Shown: positions 53,350-62,718, numbered from the stretch's first letter. The stretch is 62,802 nt of DNA from an uncultured Pelagibacteraceae bacterium (GCA_902564245.1 CACFAF010000005.1:1-62802); one strand, 5' to 3'. Numbers and translations: made by a program. The notes: a model not told the origin generated them from the sequence alone.

Positions 53350-53928
53350 CTATTTTAATAATTTTTTTTTCGCGTTAGTAAATTCTTCTTCTGTCAAAAT
53401 TCCTTCATCTAAAAGTTTTTTTAATTCTTTTAATTTTTTTAAAGTGTCATCTGTTATCATGCTTGAATCTGAAGAAGATGATTCTGAAGAATTTGATTGA
53501 TTTGAAGTATTGTTTGAATATCCACCTATAAAACCAAGATCAGTTAATTTTGCAATAATTTCGTCATCAGTCCATTTGCCTTTAAATCTGGATTGTTTAC
53601 CCTTGCCTGGATTAATTCCATTTTTCCATTTAACATCTCTCATTCTTGCAAAAAGCTTACAAGGTTTATCAAAATCTTGCTCGCATGTTCTTGCTCCTTT
53701 ACCTACATTGTGAGTTTGACAGTTACCTGCTGGACAAATCCAATGATGTCCATCCATACCATCAGTTGTTACATAAAAGGCCATTGGAGTTGGTTTTATT
53801 CTTAAATAATAAATAAAATAATCAACCATTCCTGGAGATAAAGTTAATTCTCCAGAGCCATAAGATGATGATTTTGCTGGAGTAAAAAAAAATAAACCAA
53901 TAAATACAAACTTAAAAATATTTTTCAT
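53350..53928 (-). CDS. secreted Cys-containing protein with C-terminal SHOCT-like domain (B)
   Basis: A 192-residue protein with a signal peptide (cleavage after the hydrophobic core near residue 20). The mature part has a compact Cys/His-containing stretch, GHHWICPAGNCQTH, followed by a third and fourth Cys in TCEQDFDKPC; these suggest disulfides or a metal site. A Ser/Asn-rich linker leads to the SHOCT-like tail at about 161-192 (LKELKKLLDEGILTEEEF). Function is unknown. It lies 4 bases upstream of gene A and abuts the lipoprotein gene. Confidence 0.72.
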   Translation of the reverse strand: MKNIFKFVFIGLFFFTPAKSSSYGSGELTLSPGMVDYFIYYLRIKPTPMAFYVTTDGMDGHHWICPAGNCQTHNVGKGARTCEQDFDKPCKLFARMRDVKWKNGINPGKGKQSRFKGKWTDDEIIAKLTDLGFIGGYSNNTSNQSNSSESSSSDSSMITDDTLKKLKELKKLLDEGILTEEEFTNAKKKLLK

Positions 53929-54276
53929 CTATCCTCCATAAATTTCTAATTTCTTTATTATGTTACAAAAACCAGTTTTTTCAAATTTACTTACTCTTGT
54001 TATCTTGTTCCCTTTTTTAACATTATCAATTACATAATTAAACAAACCAATTATTCTATTTTTTCTATCATAAGCTGTGACTTCAACGTACAGTTCATCT
54101 GACTTAGAATTTATATTGGTAACAACAAGTTTTAATTCACAGACTTTTAAAGATTTTTGATTTACCGTTGCAGAAATATTGTAATCTTTAATATCTACAA
54201 CTTTAGGTGTAAATTCTTTATTTGTATAACTACAACTGTTTAACAAAATTAGTATAAATAAAAATAATCTTTTCAT
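53929..54276 (-). CDS. small lipoprotein
   Basis: A 115-residue protein with a lipoprotein signal: KRLFLFILILLNSC, lipobox LNSC with Cys at about residue 16. The mature part is predicted beta-rich (KVCELKLVVTNINSKSDELYVEV), like small periplasmic immunoglobulin-type or FxLYD-like domains, and ends with a second Cys in TGFCNIIKK. Its stop is immediately followed by the start of gene B, and it starts 2 bases after gene C ends, so it belongs to the SHOCT operon. No function assigned. Confidence 0.7.
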   Translation of the reverse strand: MKRLFLFILILLNSCSYTNKEFTPKVVDIKDYNISATVNQKSLKVCELKLVVTNINSKSDELYVEVTAYDRKNRIIGLFNYVIDNVKKGNKITRVSKFEKTGFCNIIKKLEIYGG

Positions 54277-54278
54277 TT

Positions 54279-55217
54279 CTATTTTAGCAATCTTTTTTTT
54301 GCTTTTGTGAATTCACTTTTTGTTAAAATACCCTCGTCTAAAAGTTTTTTTAATTCCCTTAATTTCTCTATAGTTCTATCATCAAGATTGCTTTCAGTAT
54401 TTGTTTTACTATAATTTATATCGATATATTCACTTAAATCATGCCTATGGTTTTCTCTGGCATTAAGCATAACTTCAAAATCAGATTGTCTTTTTGCAGA
54501 AATTTTAATCCATTTATCCATTATTTTTCTTTTATCAGGAAAATTATCAATGTTTTTTGGATGATATTCACTTTCCAATTCAGTATTAAATTTTGAGTCT
54601 GTTGCACCTAAAATTTTAGGATTAATAATATAGGTTAAGTCTAAAGCGTAATTTTTTACTACCGGAGCAAAATAAGTATGTGAACTTGCTAAGACCACTG
54701 GTGGAATTTTAATCTTATTTTCACTTATCCAGGTCACATATTTTACTCTTCGTATTTCGTCCTCTGGATCATCTGGAGTATATAGTTCCTTATTAAAGTC
54801 AAGGTGTCTAACTAAAAAACAATTACTTACCATTCCTTTGTAAAATAGTTTTGCAATTGTATATTCTGGTCTTTCTGTGCAATTATCATATTTTCCATAT
54901 TTGTATTCTCGGATCAAATACGCACCAAAATCTCCATTATATCTTCCTCCTGTATCAAGTTCACAAAATTCAAAAAAACCTTTAAATATTTTATTTTCTT
55001 CCTGAGCAAAACCTACACAAAGATACTTAACAGTTCTTGCAGACCATCTTTCTTTATACATAACTTTCCATTTACCTGCAGGCAAATCAAAAGTTTCTGA
55101 TCTTATATTTATTGTTCCTTCATAAGTATTGCCATACTTAAAATCCGTTGTAAGAGCAAATGAGATTTTATTTAATAAAAACAATTGAAATAAAATGATT
55201 AATACAATTTTTTTCAT
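54279..55217 (-). CDS. secreted protein with C-terminal SHOCT-like domain (C)
   Basis: A 312-residue protein with a signal peptide (KKIVLIILFQLFLLNKISFA). The body contains several cysteines (YLCVGFAQ, FEFCELDTG, DNCTERP, SNCFLVRH), suggesting a disulfide-stabilised periplasmic fold I do not recognise. The final 31 residues are the SHOCT-like module IEKLRELKKLLDEGILTKSEF plus TKAKKRLLK. It is the first gene of the four-gene unit and diverges from the AT3 acyltransferase gene with 75 bases between starts. Confidence 0.7.
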   Translation of the reverse strand: MKKIVLIILFQLFLLNKISFALTTDFKYGNTYEGTINIRSETFDLPAGKWKVMYKERWSARTVKYLCVGFAQEENKIFKGFFEFCELDTGGRYNGDFGAYLIREYKYGKYDNCTERPEYTIAKLFYKGMVSNCFLVRHLDFNKELYTPDDPEDEIRRVKYVTWISENKIKIPPVVLASSHTYFAPVVKNYALDLTYIINPKILGATDSKFNTELESEYHPKNIDNFPDKRKIMDKWIKISAKRQSDFEVMLNARENHRHDLSEYIDINYSKTNTESNLDDRTIEKLRELKKLLDEGILTKSEFTKAKKRLLK

Positions 55218-55253
55218 AACAATTTTTTTTAATTAAACTATAGTAATTTCTGA

Positions 55254-55265
55254 GCTATATATAGC
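55254..55265. promoter_or_regulatory. 12-bp perfect palindrome in a divergent promoter region
   Basis: GCTATATATAGC lies midway between the divergent starts at 55217 (minus) and 55293 (plus). It could be an operator or overlap a -10 element; AT-rich palindromes of this size can occur by chance, so support is weak. Confidence 0.35.
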
Positions 55266-55292
55266 AGATTTTAAGTAATTTAATAAATTATT

Positions 55293-57293
55293 GTGAATAT
55301 TAAAATTAATTATAGACCGGAAATAGATGGCCTTAGAGCACTAGCTGTAATTTCAGTAATTATATATCACGCTGAATTTTTCTTATTCAAGAATAATCTT
55401 TTAACAGGAGGTTATATTGGTGTAGATGTTTTTTTTGTAATTTCTGGTTATTTAATTTCCTCAATAATTTTTAAAGAGATTAATGAAAAAAAAACTTTCT
55501 CCTTTTCAAATTTTTATGAAAGAAGAGCACGAAGAATACTGCCAGCACTTATTTTTGTTTCATTAATTTCGTTTATATTTGCTTGGAAATATCTATTACC
55601 ATCAAGTTTAATTGAATATTCAAAATCAATACTTTTTTCAATTGCTTTTACTTCAAATTTTTATTTTTATTTTGAAGGATTAAATTATGGAACTGATGAA
55701 GCTTTATTAAAGCCTTTTTTACATACATGGTCATTATCTATTGAAGAACAGTTTTATATTTTTTTTCCTATAACTATATTTTTAGTAATAAGATATTTTA
55801 AGAAACTTCTACCCTTTTTTATTTTAATAATTATCTTAGCAAGCTTATTTTACTCAAATCATATTTCTAATCGAGATATTGATCTAAATTTTTATATGAT
55901 TCAATCTCGAATTTGGGAATTGATGGCTGGTGTAATTTTATCTTATTATGAAACTAAAAATTTAAGAAAAAATAATAAATTTATTCACAATCAATTTTTT
56001 ACTCTTTTAGGATTTATTTTAATAATTTTATCATTTATTTACTTTAACGAAGAAACTCGTCATCCTTCTTTTTATACATTAATACCTGTAATAGGTGTCT
56101 GTTTAATTATTTGGTTTGCCAAAAAAAATGAAATTATTACAAAGTTTCTATCTTCTAAAATTTTAGTAGGAACAGGACTAATATCTTACTCTTTGTATCT
56201 TTGGCACTATCCTATTTTTGCTTTTGGAAGAATAAAAGGTTTGGAACCATCCAATTTTGATAAAATTGAATGGCTAGTTTTAACCTTTTCATTATCAATT
56301 ATTTCATATTATTTAGTAGAAAGAAATTTTAGAAATAAAATATTTAACCGGAAAAACTTTTTAATAATAATAAGTTTTAGTTTAATATTCTTAATATTAA
56401 TTAATCTAAATCTATTAAATAAAATAAATAATATTTCTCAAAATAATTTTCCAAAAATACTTCAAGAGGATTTAAAATTTAAGCCATGGTTAAATTTAAA
56501 GGATAAAGAGGGGAAATTTTGTTATGGCTGGTATGACAAAAAAGACTTTTGTGAGTTTTCTTTACCAGAAAATTCAAAACAAATAATATTAGTTGGCGAC
56601 TCCACGATGGAACAATTAGCTAGATCAATCAAAAATAAATTTCTTCAAAACGGATATAATTTAATAACAATGAATAGTTCGGCTTGTTATTTTTTACCTA
56701 ATTATAATTTTGTATATAAATCAAATGCAAAAAAAAATTTCAAAGAAACTCCTTGTGATAATAACTTTCAAAAAAAAAGAATTGATAAAATATTTGAAAA
56801 CCCCAACTCCATAATAATTACTGGTGGAATGCTCGATACTTATATTGATAATAATGATCTAAATTTTAAGCATATAGAAAAAGATATTGGTATAGAAGAA
56901 GGATATCTTAAAAATATCAATAATCTTTTAAATAAAAATTTTAAGATTATACAGTTGGCACCGATGCCAACCTATAAAAAATCGGTTTCGCAAGAAATTT
57001 ATAATATGTTAGATAATCTAAAAAAATTTGATAGTGAAATTATTGATATAAGATTATCAATCCCCATAGAAGAATTTTTAAAAAAATCAGATCAATCAAT
57101 TAAAACTTTAAGTAAAATAAAAAATAAAAATTATAAAATTGTTTATCCTCATAAGATATTTTGTGATTTAGAAAATTGTTATTTTAACGATACTAACAAT
57201 ATTTTCTTTTACGATAAAAATCATTTATCAAAAAAGGGTTCTGAAATGGTTTCTAGCTTGATATTTGAAAATATTAAAAAATTAGGTTGGTAA
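55293..57293 (+). CDS. AT3-SGNH fused membrane O-acyltransferase (OafA-like)
   Basis: A 666-residue protein. The N-terminal half is an acyltransferase-3 membrane domain with about ten helices: YRPEIDGLRALAV, catalytic-region H26 in YHAEFF, FFVISGYLIS and SIEEQFY. The C-terminal part is a periplasmic SGNH domain with S437 in LVGDST, and an Asp-His pair in YDKNHLSKKG. Such fusions O-acetylate LPS O-antigen or other surface glycans. The start is GTG at 55293 with no closer ATG. It abuts the convergent SGNH gene with no gap. Confidence 0.9.
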   Translation: MNIKINYRPEIDGLRALAVISVIIYHAEFFLFKNNLLTGGYIGVDVFFVISGYLISSIIFKEINEKKTFSFSNFYERRARRILPALIFVSLISFIFAWKYLLPSSLIEYSKSILFSIAFTSNFYFYFEGLNYGTDEALLKPFLHTWSLSIEEQFYIFFPITIFLVIRYFKKLLPFFILIIILASLFYSNHISNRDIDLNFYMIQSRIWELMAGVILSYYETKNLRKNNKFIHNQFFTLLGFILIILSFIYFNEETRHPSFYTLIPVIGVCLIIWFAKKNEIITKFLSSKILVGTGLISYSLYLWHYPIFAFGRIKGLEPSNFDKIEWLVLTFSLSIISYYLVERNFRNKIFNRKNFLIIISFSLIFLILINLNLLNKINNISQNNFPKILQEDLKFKPWLNLKDKEGKFCYGWYDKKDFCEFSLPENSKQIILVGDSTMEQLARSIKNKFLQNGYNLITMNSSACYFLPNYNFVYKSNAKKNFKETPCDNNFQKKRIDKIFENPNSIIITGGMLDTYIDNNDLNFKHIEKDIGIEEGYLKNINNLLNKNFKIIQLAPMPTYKKSVSQEIYNMLDNLKKFDSEIIDIRLSIPIEEFLKKSDQSIKTLSKIKNKNYKIVYPHKIFCDLENCYFNDTNNIFFYDKNHLSKKGSEMVSSLIFENIKKLGW

Positions 57294-58421
57294 TTATTTA
57301 GAAAATACTTCTTTTAATATTTTTTGAGCAATTATATTATTACCAATCTTTGTAAGATGGACATCATACGGCAGATAGATCTGTTCCAGCCAATTTTCAT
57401 TATTTTTTTTTATTTCAGAATACTCAGGAAATACATTTATTAATTTTTTACATTTTGAAACTTTGCATAAATTGTTATTAAATTTTTCCCAATTAAAAAC
57501 TGTTTGACCAAAATTCAATGTATCAGGCCAAGGCATTGTAATTAAATAAAGTTCAAAATTATTTTTTTTTGATAAATTTCCTATCTCTATAATTTTATTT
57601 TCTATTTTAGACAGTCCTTGTTTTACTCCTCCGCATGTCCATGAACCTGGTTGTTTTTCTTCTGTATTACAACCTTCTAGTTCAGAAAAATTCGTATAAA
57701 TAAATGCACCTGAAGGACTCCCTTCTACTGGTTTATAAATTTTTTGTTTTTGATCTTTGGTTTTTTTTGATCTTATTTGCCTTGAAAATTTTCTAAGTTT
57801 GCTAGCAATCAAATACATCCCTTTAAAATTATCATGTTTAAATTGTCTAAACTTACTTTTTTGATATTTTTTATTAATGCCTGAAATTAAATATGGTTTT
57901 CCACTATCTTCTCTCCATCTGCTATTTTCATCTCTAACATCAGTTATATCAACTAATACAAAAACTTTCTCAATAGGTTTATTAGTTTTAAAAATGAAAT
58001 TTTCTAATCTATATTTATAAACAGTTGGACTATAAGATGGTACGCCAAGATTATATAAATTATAATCAGTTAGTTTTTTTTCCAGAATACCAACAAATGT
58101 ATCCTCCCAATTAGACCCTAATCCAAATGTTTGAGAATCGCCGACAAAAATAATATTCTTGTTTTTTTTGTACTCATTTTTCCCAGAATACCTATATCCA
58201 TTATTGTCTGTTTCTATTTTAAAATTTGGCAATGTTGAGACAATTCTCATATTCGCTAAACAGTTTTCTTTAAGCCCATAAAATTTTCCTTTATTGCTAT
58301 ATTCGTAGCATTTACTGTCAACATTCTGGGTAAATATAAAATTACTAAAAATTATATCTGAAAAAGCAAAAAATATAATAAAGATGATTATATTGACTAT
58401 ATAAAGTTTTAATTTAAGCAT
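57294..58421 (-). CDS. membrane-anchored SGNH-hydrolase-like protein
   Basis: A 375-residue protein with an N-terminal transmembrane helix (about residues 5-25) and an outer SGNH domain. Block I is FVGDSQTFG (S96), block II NLGVPSYS, and the C-terminal YDVHLTKIG carries the Asp-His pair. Two extra Cys pairs in the outer part fit a periplasmic site. Similar proteins act in acylation or deacylation of exported polysaccharides. It faces the AT3-SGNH gene tail to tail with zero intergenic bases. Confidence 0.75.
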   Translation of the reverse strand: MLKLKLYIVNIIIFIIFFAFSDIIFSNFIFTQNVDSKCYEYSNKGKFYGLKENCLANMRIVSTLPNFKIETDNNGYRYSGKNEYKKNKNIIFVGDSQTFGLGSNWEDTFVGILEKKLTDYNLYNLGVPSYSPTVYKYRLENFIFKTNKPIEKVFVLVDITDVRDENSRWREDSGKPYLISGINKKYQKSKFRQFKHDNFKGMYLIASKLRKFSRQIRSKKTKDQKQKIYKPVEGSPSGAFIYTNFSELEGCNTEEKQPGSWTCGGVKQGLSKIENKIIEIGNLSKKNNFELYLITMPWPDTLNFGQTVFNWEKFNNNLCKVSKCKKLINVFPEYSEIKKNNENWLEQIYLPYDVHLTKIGNNIIAQKILKEVFSK

Positions 58422-58522
58422 ATTTATTTAAATGATAAATAAATATAGTGCATAATTCGATTAATCTAGTGTTAAAAATAGTTATTGATTAAAATGAATT
58501 AAATTATAAATTAAAATTGCTA

Positions 58523-59587
58523 ATGACATATATTCCTACACATGTCCAAATTGAGACAGTTAATAGATTTTGTGATGCAAGATGCCCAATGTGTACAATA
58601 AAATTTGTACCAGATTTTGCTAAAGATGCACCTGATGAACTTTCAAATACTGGACAAGCCCGTCCAGCTGAAATAATGAGTTTTGAGACATTTAAATCTA
58701 TAACTATAAAATTTAAACCTTATGTAGATAAAATTCGATTCCTAAGCCTCCATGGATGTGGAGAACCTCTGTTGGACAAAAATCTCCCTGAAAAAGTTAA
58801 ATTTGCAAAACAAGAAGTAGGATTTAAAGAAGTTGGATTTACATCTAATTGTAGTGTTCTTACAGAAAAAATGACAATAAAACTATTAGAAGCAGGATTG
58901 AATTGTATAATTCCATCTATTGATGGACTGACTAAAGAAGTTTTAGAGGCAATTCGACCAAGAACAAATTTTGAAAGAACTTATAAAAATGTTCAATTTT
59001 TTATTGAGCAAAGAGATAAACTTAATGCTAACTGTAAAGTTTTGATCAGAATGATTAGACAACAATTAAATAATCATCAGTGGGAGGATTATAATAAATA
59101 CTGGCGAAAATTATTAAGTCCTGAAAAAGGTGACGATGTACTTGGACTTGATGTCCACAACACTGGGGGTAAAGTGGAAAATTTTGATAAAATGAAAGTT
59201 AATGATTACTCTTCTATGGAAGATGAGCATGAGGCTCATTTCACAAAAGAAATTAAAAAAGGAACTTTTGATAAATTAGTTACTCCAAAAAATGGTGATG
59301 GCAATGTGTATATTAAAGCTCATGAAGTTGAAGATATAGGTGGATGTCCAGATTTATTTAGCCGTTTTAGTATTTTTGCTTCGGGTGATGTAGCTCTTTG
59401 TAGTGCAGATCAGGCTGAATACTATAAACTGGGTAATGCAATCCATGAAGATCCAGTAAAAATATTTAATAATGAAGGTTTTAATAAATACAGAGACAAG
59501 TGGTTATCAAATGATTACAAAAATTTAGACTATTGTAGAGACTGTAAAATTTATTTATCTAGATTTCATAAAACTTACGTATCTTAG
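58523..59587 (+). CDS. radical SAM protein with C-terminal SPASM-like cysteine region
   Basis: A 354-residue radical SAM enzyme. The [4Fe-4S]-binding CX3CX2C motif is C17, C21 and C24 (CDARCPMC). SLHGCGEPLLDKN is the GGE-like SAM-binding segment. A C-terminal region with CPDLF, ALCSAD and YCRDC looks like an auxiliary-cluster (SPASM/twitch) domain. The reaction is not predictable; similar proteins occur in sugar and surface-glycan loci as well as peptide-modification loci. ATG at 58523 is preferred to a TTG at 58517. It is followed after 21 bases by a glycosyltransferase gene. Confidence 0.87.
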   Translation: MTYIPTHVQIETVNRFCDARCPMCTIKFVPDFAKDAPDELSNTGQARPAEIMSFETFKSITIKFKPYVDKIRFLSLHGCGEPLLDKNLPEKVKFAKQEVGFKEVGFTSNCSVLTEKMTIKLLEAGLNCIIPSIDGLTKEVLEAIRPRTNFERTYKNVQFFIEQRDKLNANCKVLIRMIRQQLNNHQWEDYNKYWRKLLSPEKGDDVLGLDVHNTGGKVENFDKMKVNDYSSMEDEHEAHFTKEIKKGTFDKLVTPKNGDGNVYIKAHEVEDIGGCPDLFSRFSIFASGDVALCSADQAEYYKLGNAIHEDPVKIFNNEGFNKYRDKWLSNDYKNLDYCRDCKIYLSRFHKTYVS

Positions 59588-59596
59588 ACATAATTT

Positions 59597-59601
59597 TGGA
59601 G
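59597..59601 (+). promoter_or_regulatory. Shine-Dalgarno supporting a GTG start
   Basis: TGGAG, seven bases before the GTG at 59609. It supports GTG as the start of the glycosyltransferase gene, giving the natural N-terminus MAKPLILHITPHLPGG. Confidence 0.6.
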
Positions 59602-59608
59602 TTTAAGA

Positions 59609-61075
59609 GTGGCTAAACCTTTAATTCTTCACATTACACCTCACCTGCCAGGTGGACTAGCTAGAATATTATTATCTACTTTAAAATATTTTAATAGAAA
59701 AGAATCTTTATTTAATCACGAAATAATCATTACTGATAAAAAACATTTAACTAATGAAGCAAAAAATATGTTTTCAAAATATCTAAGATTTCTTCATATT
59801 GGAAAAAAAGATGATTTTATAAAAAAAAAAATGATCGAAGCTGATATTGTTCAAATTGAATATTGGAATCATCCACAGGTTTATAGATTTCTAAGTAACT
59901 TTAAATTTCCAGCTATTCGTTTAATATTATGTTCTCATACAAATGGATTTTCAAGACCAAGTGTAATTACAAAAAATGCTATTGATTTTTCAGACATTTT
60001 TCTCAGTGCAACTAGAGCAACAAGGAAACACTACTTATTTAACCCAAAAAATAATTTTCATCGCTCTAAAAAATTAAAATTTGTAACATACCCTGTTGAT
60101 TTTGCGCGTTTTGGTAAAATTGAACCAAAAGCTCACAAAGGATTTAATGTTACTTACATTGGTACTTTAGATTACTCAAAATTACACAAAGATTTTCTTG
60201 AAATGTCAGATGCAATAAGGACACCTAATACAAAAATTCTTGTTTGTGGTGGCGGTTTTGATAAAGAAAAAATTAAACATCAAGCAAAAAAATACAATAA
60301 TAAAAGATTCAAATTTAAAGGTTTTGTAGAAAATATAAAAAAAATATTAGAAATTACAGATGTGTTGGGATATCCACTTAATAAAAAACATTATGGAAGT
60401 GGTGAACAAGCGATTATAGAAGCGATGTATTCAAAAATTCCTGTTGTAGCTTTTTCAAATCATGCAGAAAAAGAAATAATTAAAAATAAAAATACAGGTA
60501 TTTTAGTCAATAATAAAAATGATTATGTAAAAGCTATTAAAAAATTATATTCAGATCCTATAAAAAGAAGAAGAATTGGAAATAATGCAAATAAACACAT
60601 ATTAGAAAATCTTTCGCCTACAGTATGCTTCAAAGATTTAGAAAAAATTTATAAAGATTTGATGAGTCTTAAAAAAAAACATAGGAAGTATAAAAATTCT
60701 AAACTTAAGAAAACTAATATTAAAAACTATGGTGCTCAATTATTTATTGAATCTTTGGATGAAAGTGGTGAAGAATTTTTTAATAGTTTTAAAAATTTTG
60801 GTAAAAAAATTGATATAAAATCTAATGAAAAGATAAAGAATTCAGAAATCGAACTGAAAGTACCTACTAAAGGAAGCTTATTTCAATATTTATATTTTTA
60901 TCCTAAGGATCCATATTTAAATTTTTGGGCAGGATTAATGTCTTTAAAAGACAAAAATGTTCTAAAAAGAAAACACAAGTCTTTACCAAAAACAACTAAA
61001 GATTGCTTTAAGATTGCTTTAAATTATCAACCAAGAAATAAAGAATTTAAATATTATCTAGATAAAATAAAATAA
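59609..61075 (+). CDS. GT-B glycosyltransferase with C-terminal extension
   Basis: A 488-residue protein. Residues 1-350 or so form a GT4-like glycosyltransferase: HITPHLPGGLARILL at the N-terminus, VTYIGTLDYSKLHKDFLEM, and GSGEQAIIEAMYSKIPVVAFS with the donor-binding glutamates. The last 135 residues are lysine-rich and contain a TPR-like ending (LNFWAGLMSL and CFKIALNYQPRNKEF). Start is GTG at 59609 behind TGGAG. It sits between the radical SAM gene and two methyltransferase genes, suggesting assembly of a decorated glycan. Confidence 0.82.
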   Translation: MAKPLILHITPHLPGGLARILLSTLKYFNRKESLFNHEIIITDKKHLTNEAKNMFSKYLRFLHIGKKDDFIKKKMIEADIVQIEYWNHPQVYRFLSNFKFPAIRLILCSHTNGFSRPSVITKNAIDFSDIFLSATRATRKHYLFNPKNNFHRSKKLKFVTYPVDFARFGKIEPKAHKGFNVTYIGTLDYSKLHKDFLEMSDAIRTPNTKILVCGGGFDKEKIKHQAKKYNNKRFKFKGFVENIKKILEITDVLGYPLNKKHYGSGEQAIIEAMYSKIPVVAFSNHAEKEIIKNKNTGILVNNKNDYVKAIKKLYSDPIKRRRIGNNANKHILENLSPTVCFKDLEKIYKDLMSLKKKHRKYKNSKLKKTNIKNYGAQLFIESLDESGEEFFNSFKNFGKKIDIKSNEKIKNSEIELKVPTKGSLFQYLYFYPKDPYLNFWAGLMSLKDKNVLKRKHKSLPKTTKDCFKIALNYQPRNKEFKYYLDKIK

Positions 61076-61079
61076 ATTA

Positions 61080-61847
61080 ATGCGAGTTTTTCCAAAAATA
61101 AGAAATATTAAATTTCTATATTCCTTCAAGATAAAAATTCAAAAACAAAAGAGATTTATAAAAGATATTAAATTTTTTTTTAAAAATAAGATATCGTTAA
61201 AATTTATAATACTTTATTTTTATAGCCACTTTTTTAAATCAAAAAATAAATTAGATGTTTGGGAATATTATCTAAATTATAAGTTTATAGGAGAAGATTG
61301 GTTTGTTGAAAAAACTCCTATCTTAATAAGTTATTTTGAAAATAATATTAATGAAAAAAAAGGGATAATTGATATTTTAGAAATTGGCTCCTACGAAGGT
61401 AGAAGCTCAATTTTTTTTTTAAAATATTTTAATGAAAGTAGAATAACTTGTGTAGATACATGGGAAGGTTCGGATGAACACGATAAAAAAAATATGTCTA
61501 ATATAGAAAATAACTTTGATTTAAATATTAAAAATTTTGATAGCAGGTATAAAAAGATAAAAAATAATTCTGATAATTTTTTTGAAGATAACGATGAGTT
61601 TTTTGATCTAATCTATATTGATGGATCTCATGATTTTAATCAAGTAATCAAAGACTCTTCAAACGCTGATAGATATCTTAAAAAAGATGGATATCTTTTA
61701 TTTGATGATTTTAATTTTATTTCTCCTAATTATAAAAATAATGAAAATGTAGCTGCAGCAATTAACTTATTTTTGAATAAAAATAAGAATAAATATAAAA
61801 TTATATATTTATACAATCAAGTTCTCCTAAAAAAAGAAATGAATTAA
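61080..61847 (+). CDS. class I SAM-dependent methyltransferase
   Basis: A 255-residue protein with a basic, hydrophobic N-terminal 70 residues that may contact the membrane, followed by a methyltransferase domain. ILEIGSYEGRSSIFFLKYF is motif I, and DLIYIDGSHDFNQVIKD the acidic metal/SAM-proximal motif seen in O-methyltransferases of the Methyltransf_24 type. YLLFDDFNF follows. Probable sugar or surface-glycan O-methylation, by neighbourhood. It starts 4 bases after the glycosyltransferase stop. Confidence 0.82.
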   Translation: MRVFPKIRNIKFLYSFKIKIQKQKRFIKDIKFFFKNKISLKFIILYFYSHFFKSKNKLDVWEYYLNYKFIGEDWFVEKTPILISYFENNINEKKGIIDILEIGSYEGRSSIFFLKYFNESRITCVDTWEGSDEHDKKNMSNIENNFDLNIKNFDSRYKKIKNNSDNFFEDNDEFFDLIYIDGSHDFNQVIKDSSNADRYLKKDGYLLFDDFNFISPNYKNNENVAAAINLFLNKNKNKYKIIYLYNQVLLKKEMN

Positions 61848-61914
61848 TATTATTTTTAATAACGAATATTTTAACTTGTAATATAAAGTCATTTAAATAT
61901 GTTGATATTTATAT

Positions 61915-62718
61915 ATGTCTGAAACTGAAGATTTATTTAATAACAGTAAATATCAGTCTTATAAACTTAAAAAATACTTTAAAGTTTATGATGAAATATT
62001 TGCCCCTTACAAAAATAAAAAAATTACTTTTGTCGAAATTGGTGTTCTAAATGGAGGGAGTTTATTTATTTGGAAAAAATTTTTTGGCGAAAATGCAAGA
62101 ATAATTGGGATAGATATGAATCCAGATTGTAAAAAATTTGAAAAAGATGGTTTTGAAATTTTTATAGGAGATCAATCAGATCCTATTTTTTGGGAAAATT
62201 TTTTTAAGGAAGTTGGACAAATAGATTTAATACTTGATGATGGTGGACATACTAATAAACAACAAATTATTACAGTTGCTTGTTGCGTTCCAAATATAAA
62301 TGATGGGGGAATGGTTGTTGTTGAAGATACGCATACAAGTTATATGAAAGAATTTTCAAATCCACAAAAATATTCATTCATTAATTTTTCAAAGAAATTA
62401 ATAGATGATATGAACTATAATCTGTATTTAGGTTTGAACAAGTTTAAATATTCTTTAAATAAATATATTTACTCAATACAATTCTTTGAAGGATTTGCAT
62501 TATTTAAAATTAACAGAAATTTATGTGTGGAAAATGAACTGGTTGATAATAATGCTGAACGAGCTAATCACTGGGATTATAGATATGGAGAAGAGTCAAA
62601 AATAACTTATCTAAAAAAAATACACATAATTAGAAAGCTTATTACAAAAATTATTTATTATAAAAATGTATTACATAATAAAATTGAAACTTTTAAATCA
62701 AAGAAGTATTTTAAATAA
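61915..62718 (+). CDS. class I SAM-dependent methyltransferase (macrolide/sugar O-methyltransferase-like)
   Basis: A 267-residue methyltransferase. FVEIGVLNGGSLFIWKKFFG is motif I, RIIGIDMNPDCK binds SAM ribose, and LILDDGGHTNKQQI carries the metal-binding Asp and His typical of TylE/MycE-like sugar O-methyltransferases. VVVEDTHTSYMKEF is the next conserved loop. It is separated from the previous methyltransferase gene by 67 bases. The sugar acceptor is unknown; decoration of surface glycan is the likely role. Confidence 0.83.
   Translation: MSETEDLFNNSKYQSYKLKKYFKVYDEIFAPYKNKKITFVEIGVLNGGSLFIWKKFFGENARIIGIDMNPDCKKFEKDGFEIFIGDQSDPIFWENFFKEVGQIDLILDDGGHTNKQQIITVACCVPNINDGGMVVVEDTHTSYMKEFSNPQKYSFINFSKKLIDDMNYNLYLGLNKFKYSLNKYIYSIQFFEGFALFKINRNLCVENELVDNNAERANHWDYRYGEESKITYLKKIHIIRKLITKIIYYKNVLHNKIETFKSKKYFK

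Noticed and set aside
58422-58522. Inverted repeat of TATTTATTT type near the start of the SGNH gene
   Set aside because: Entirely A/T and common in such DNA; no support beyond composition.
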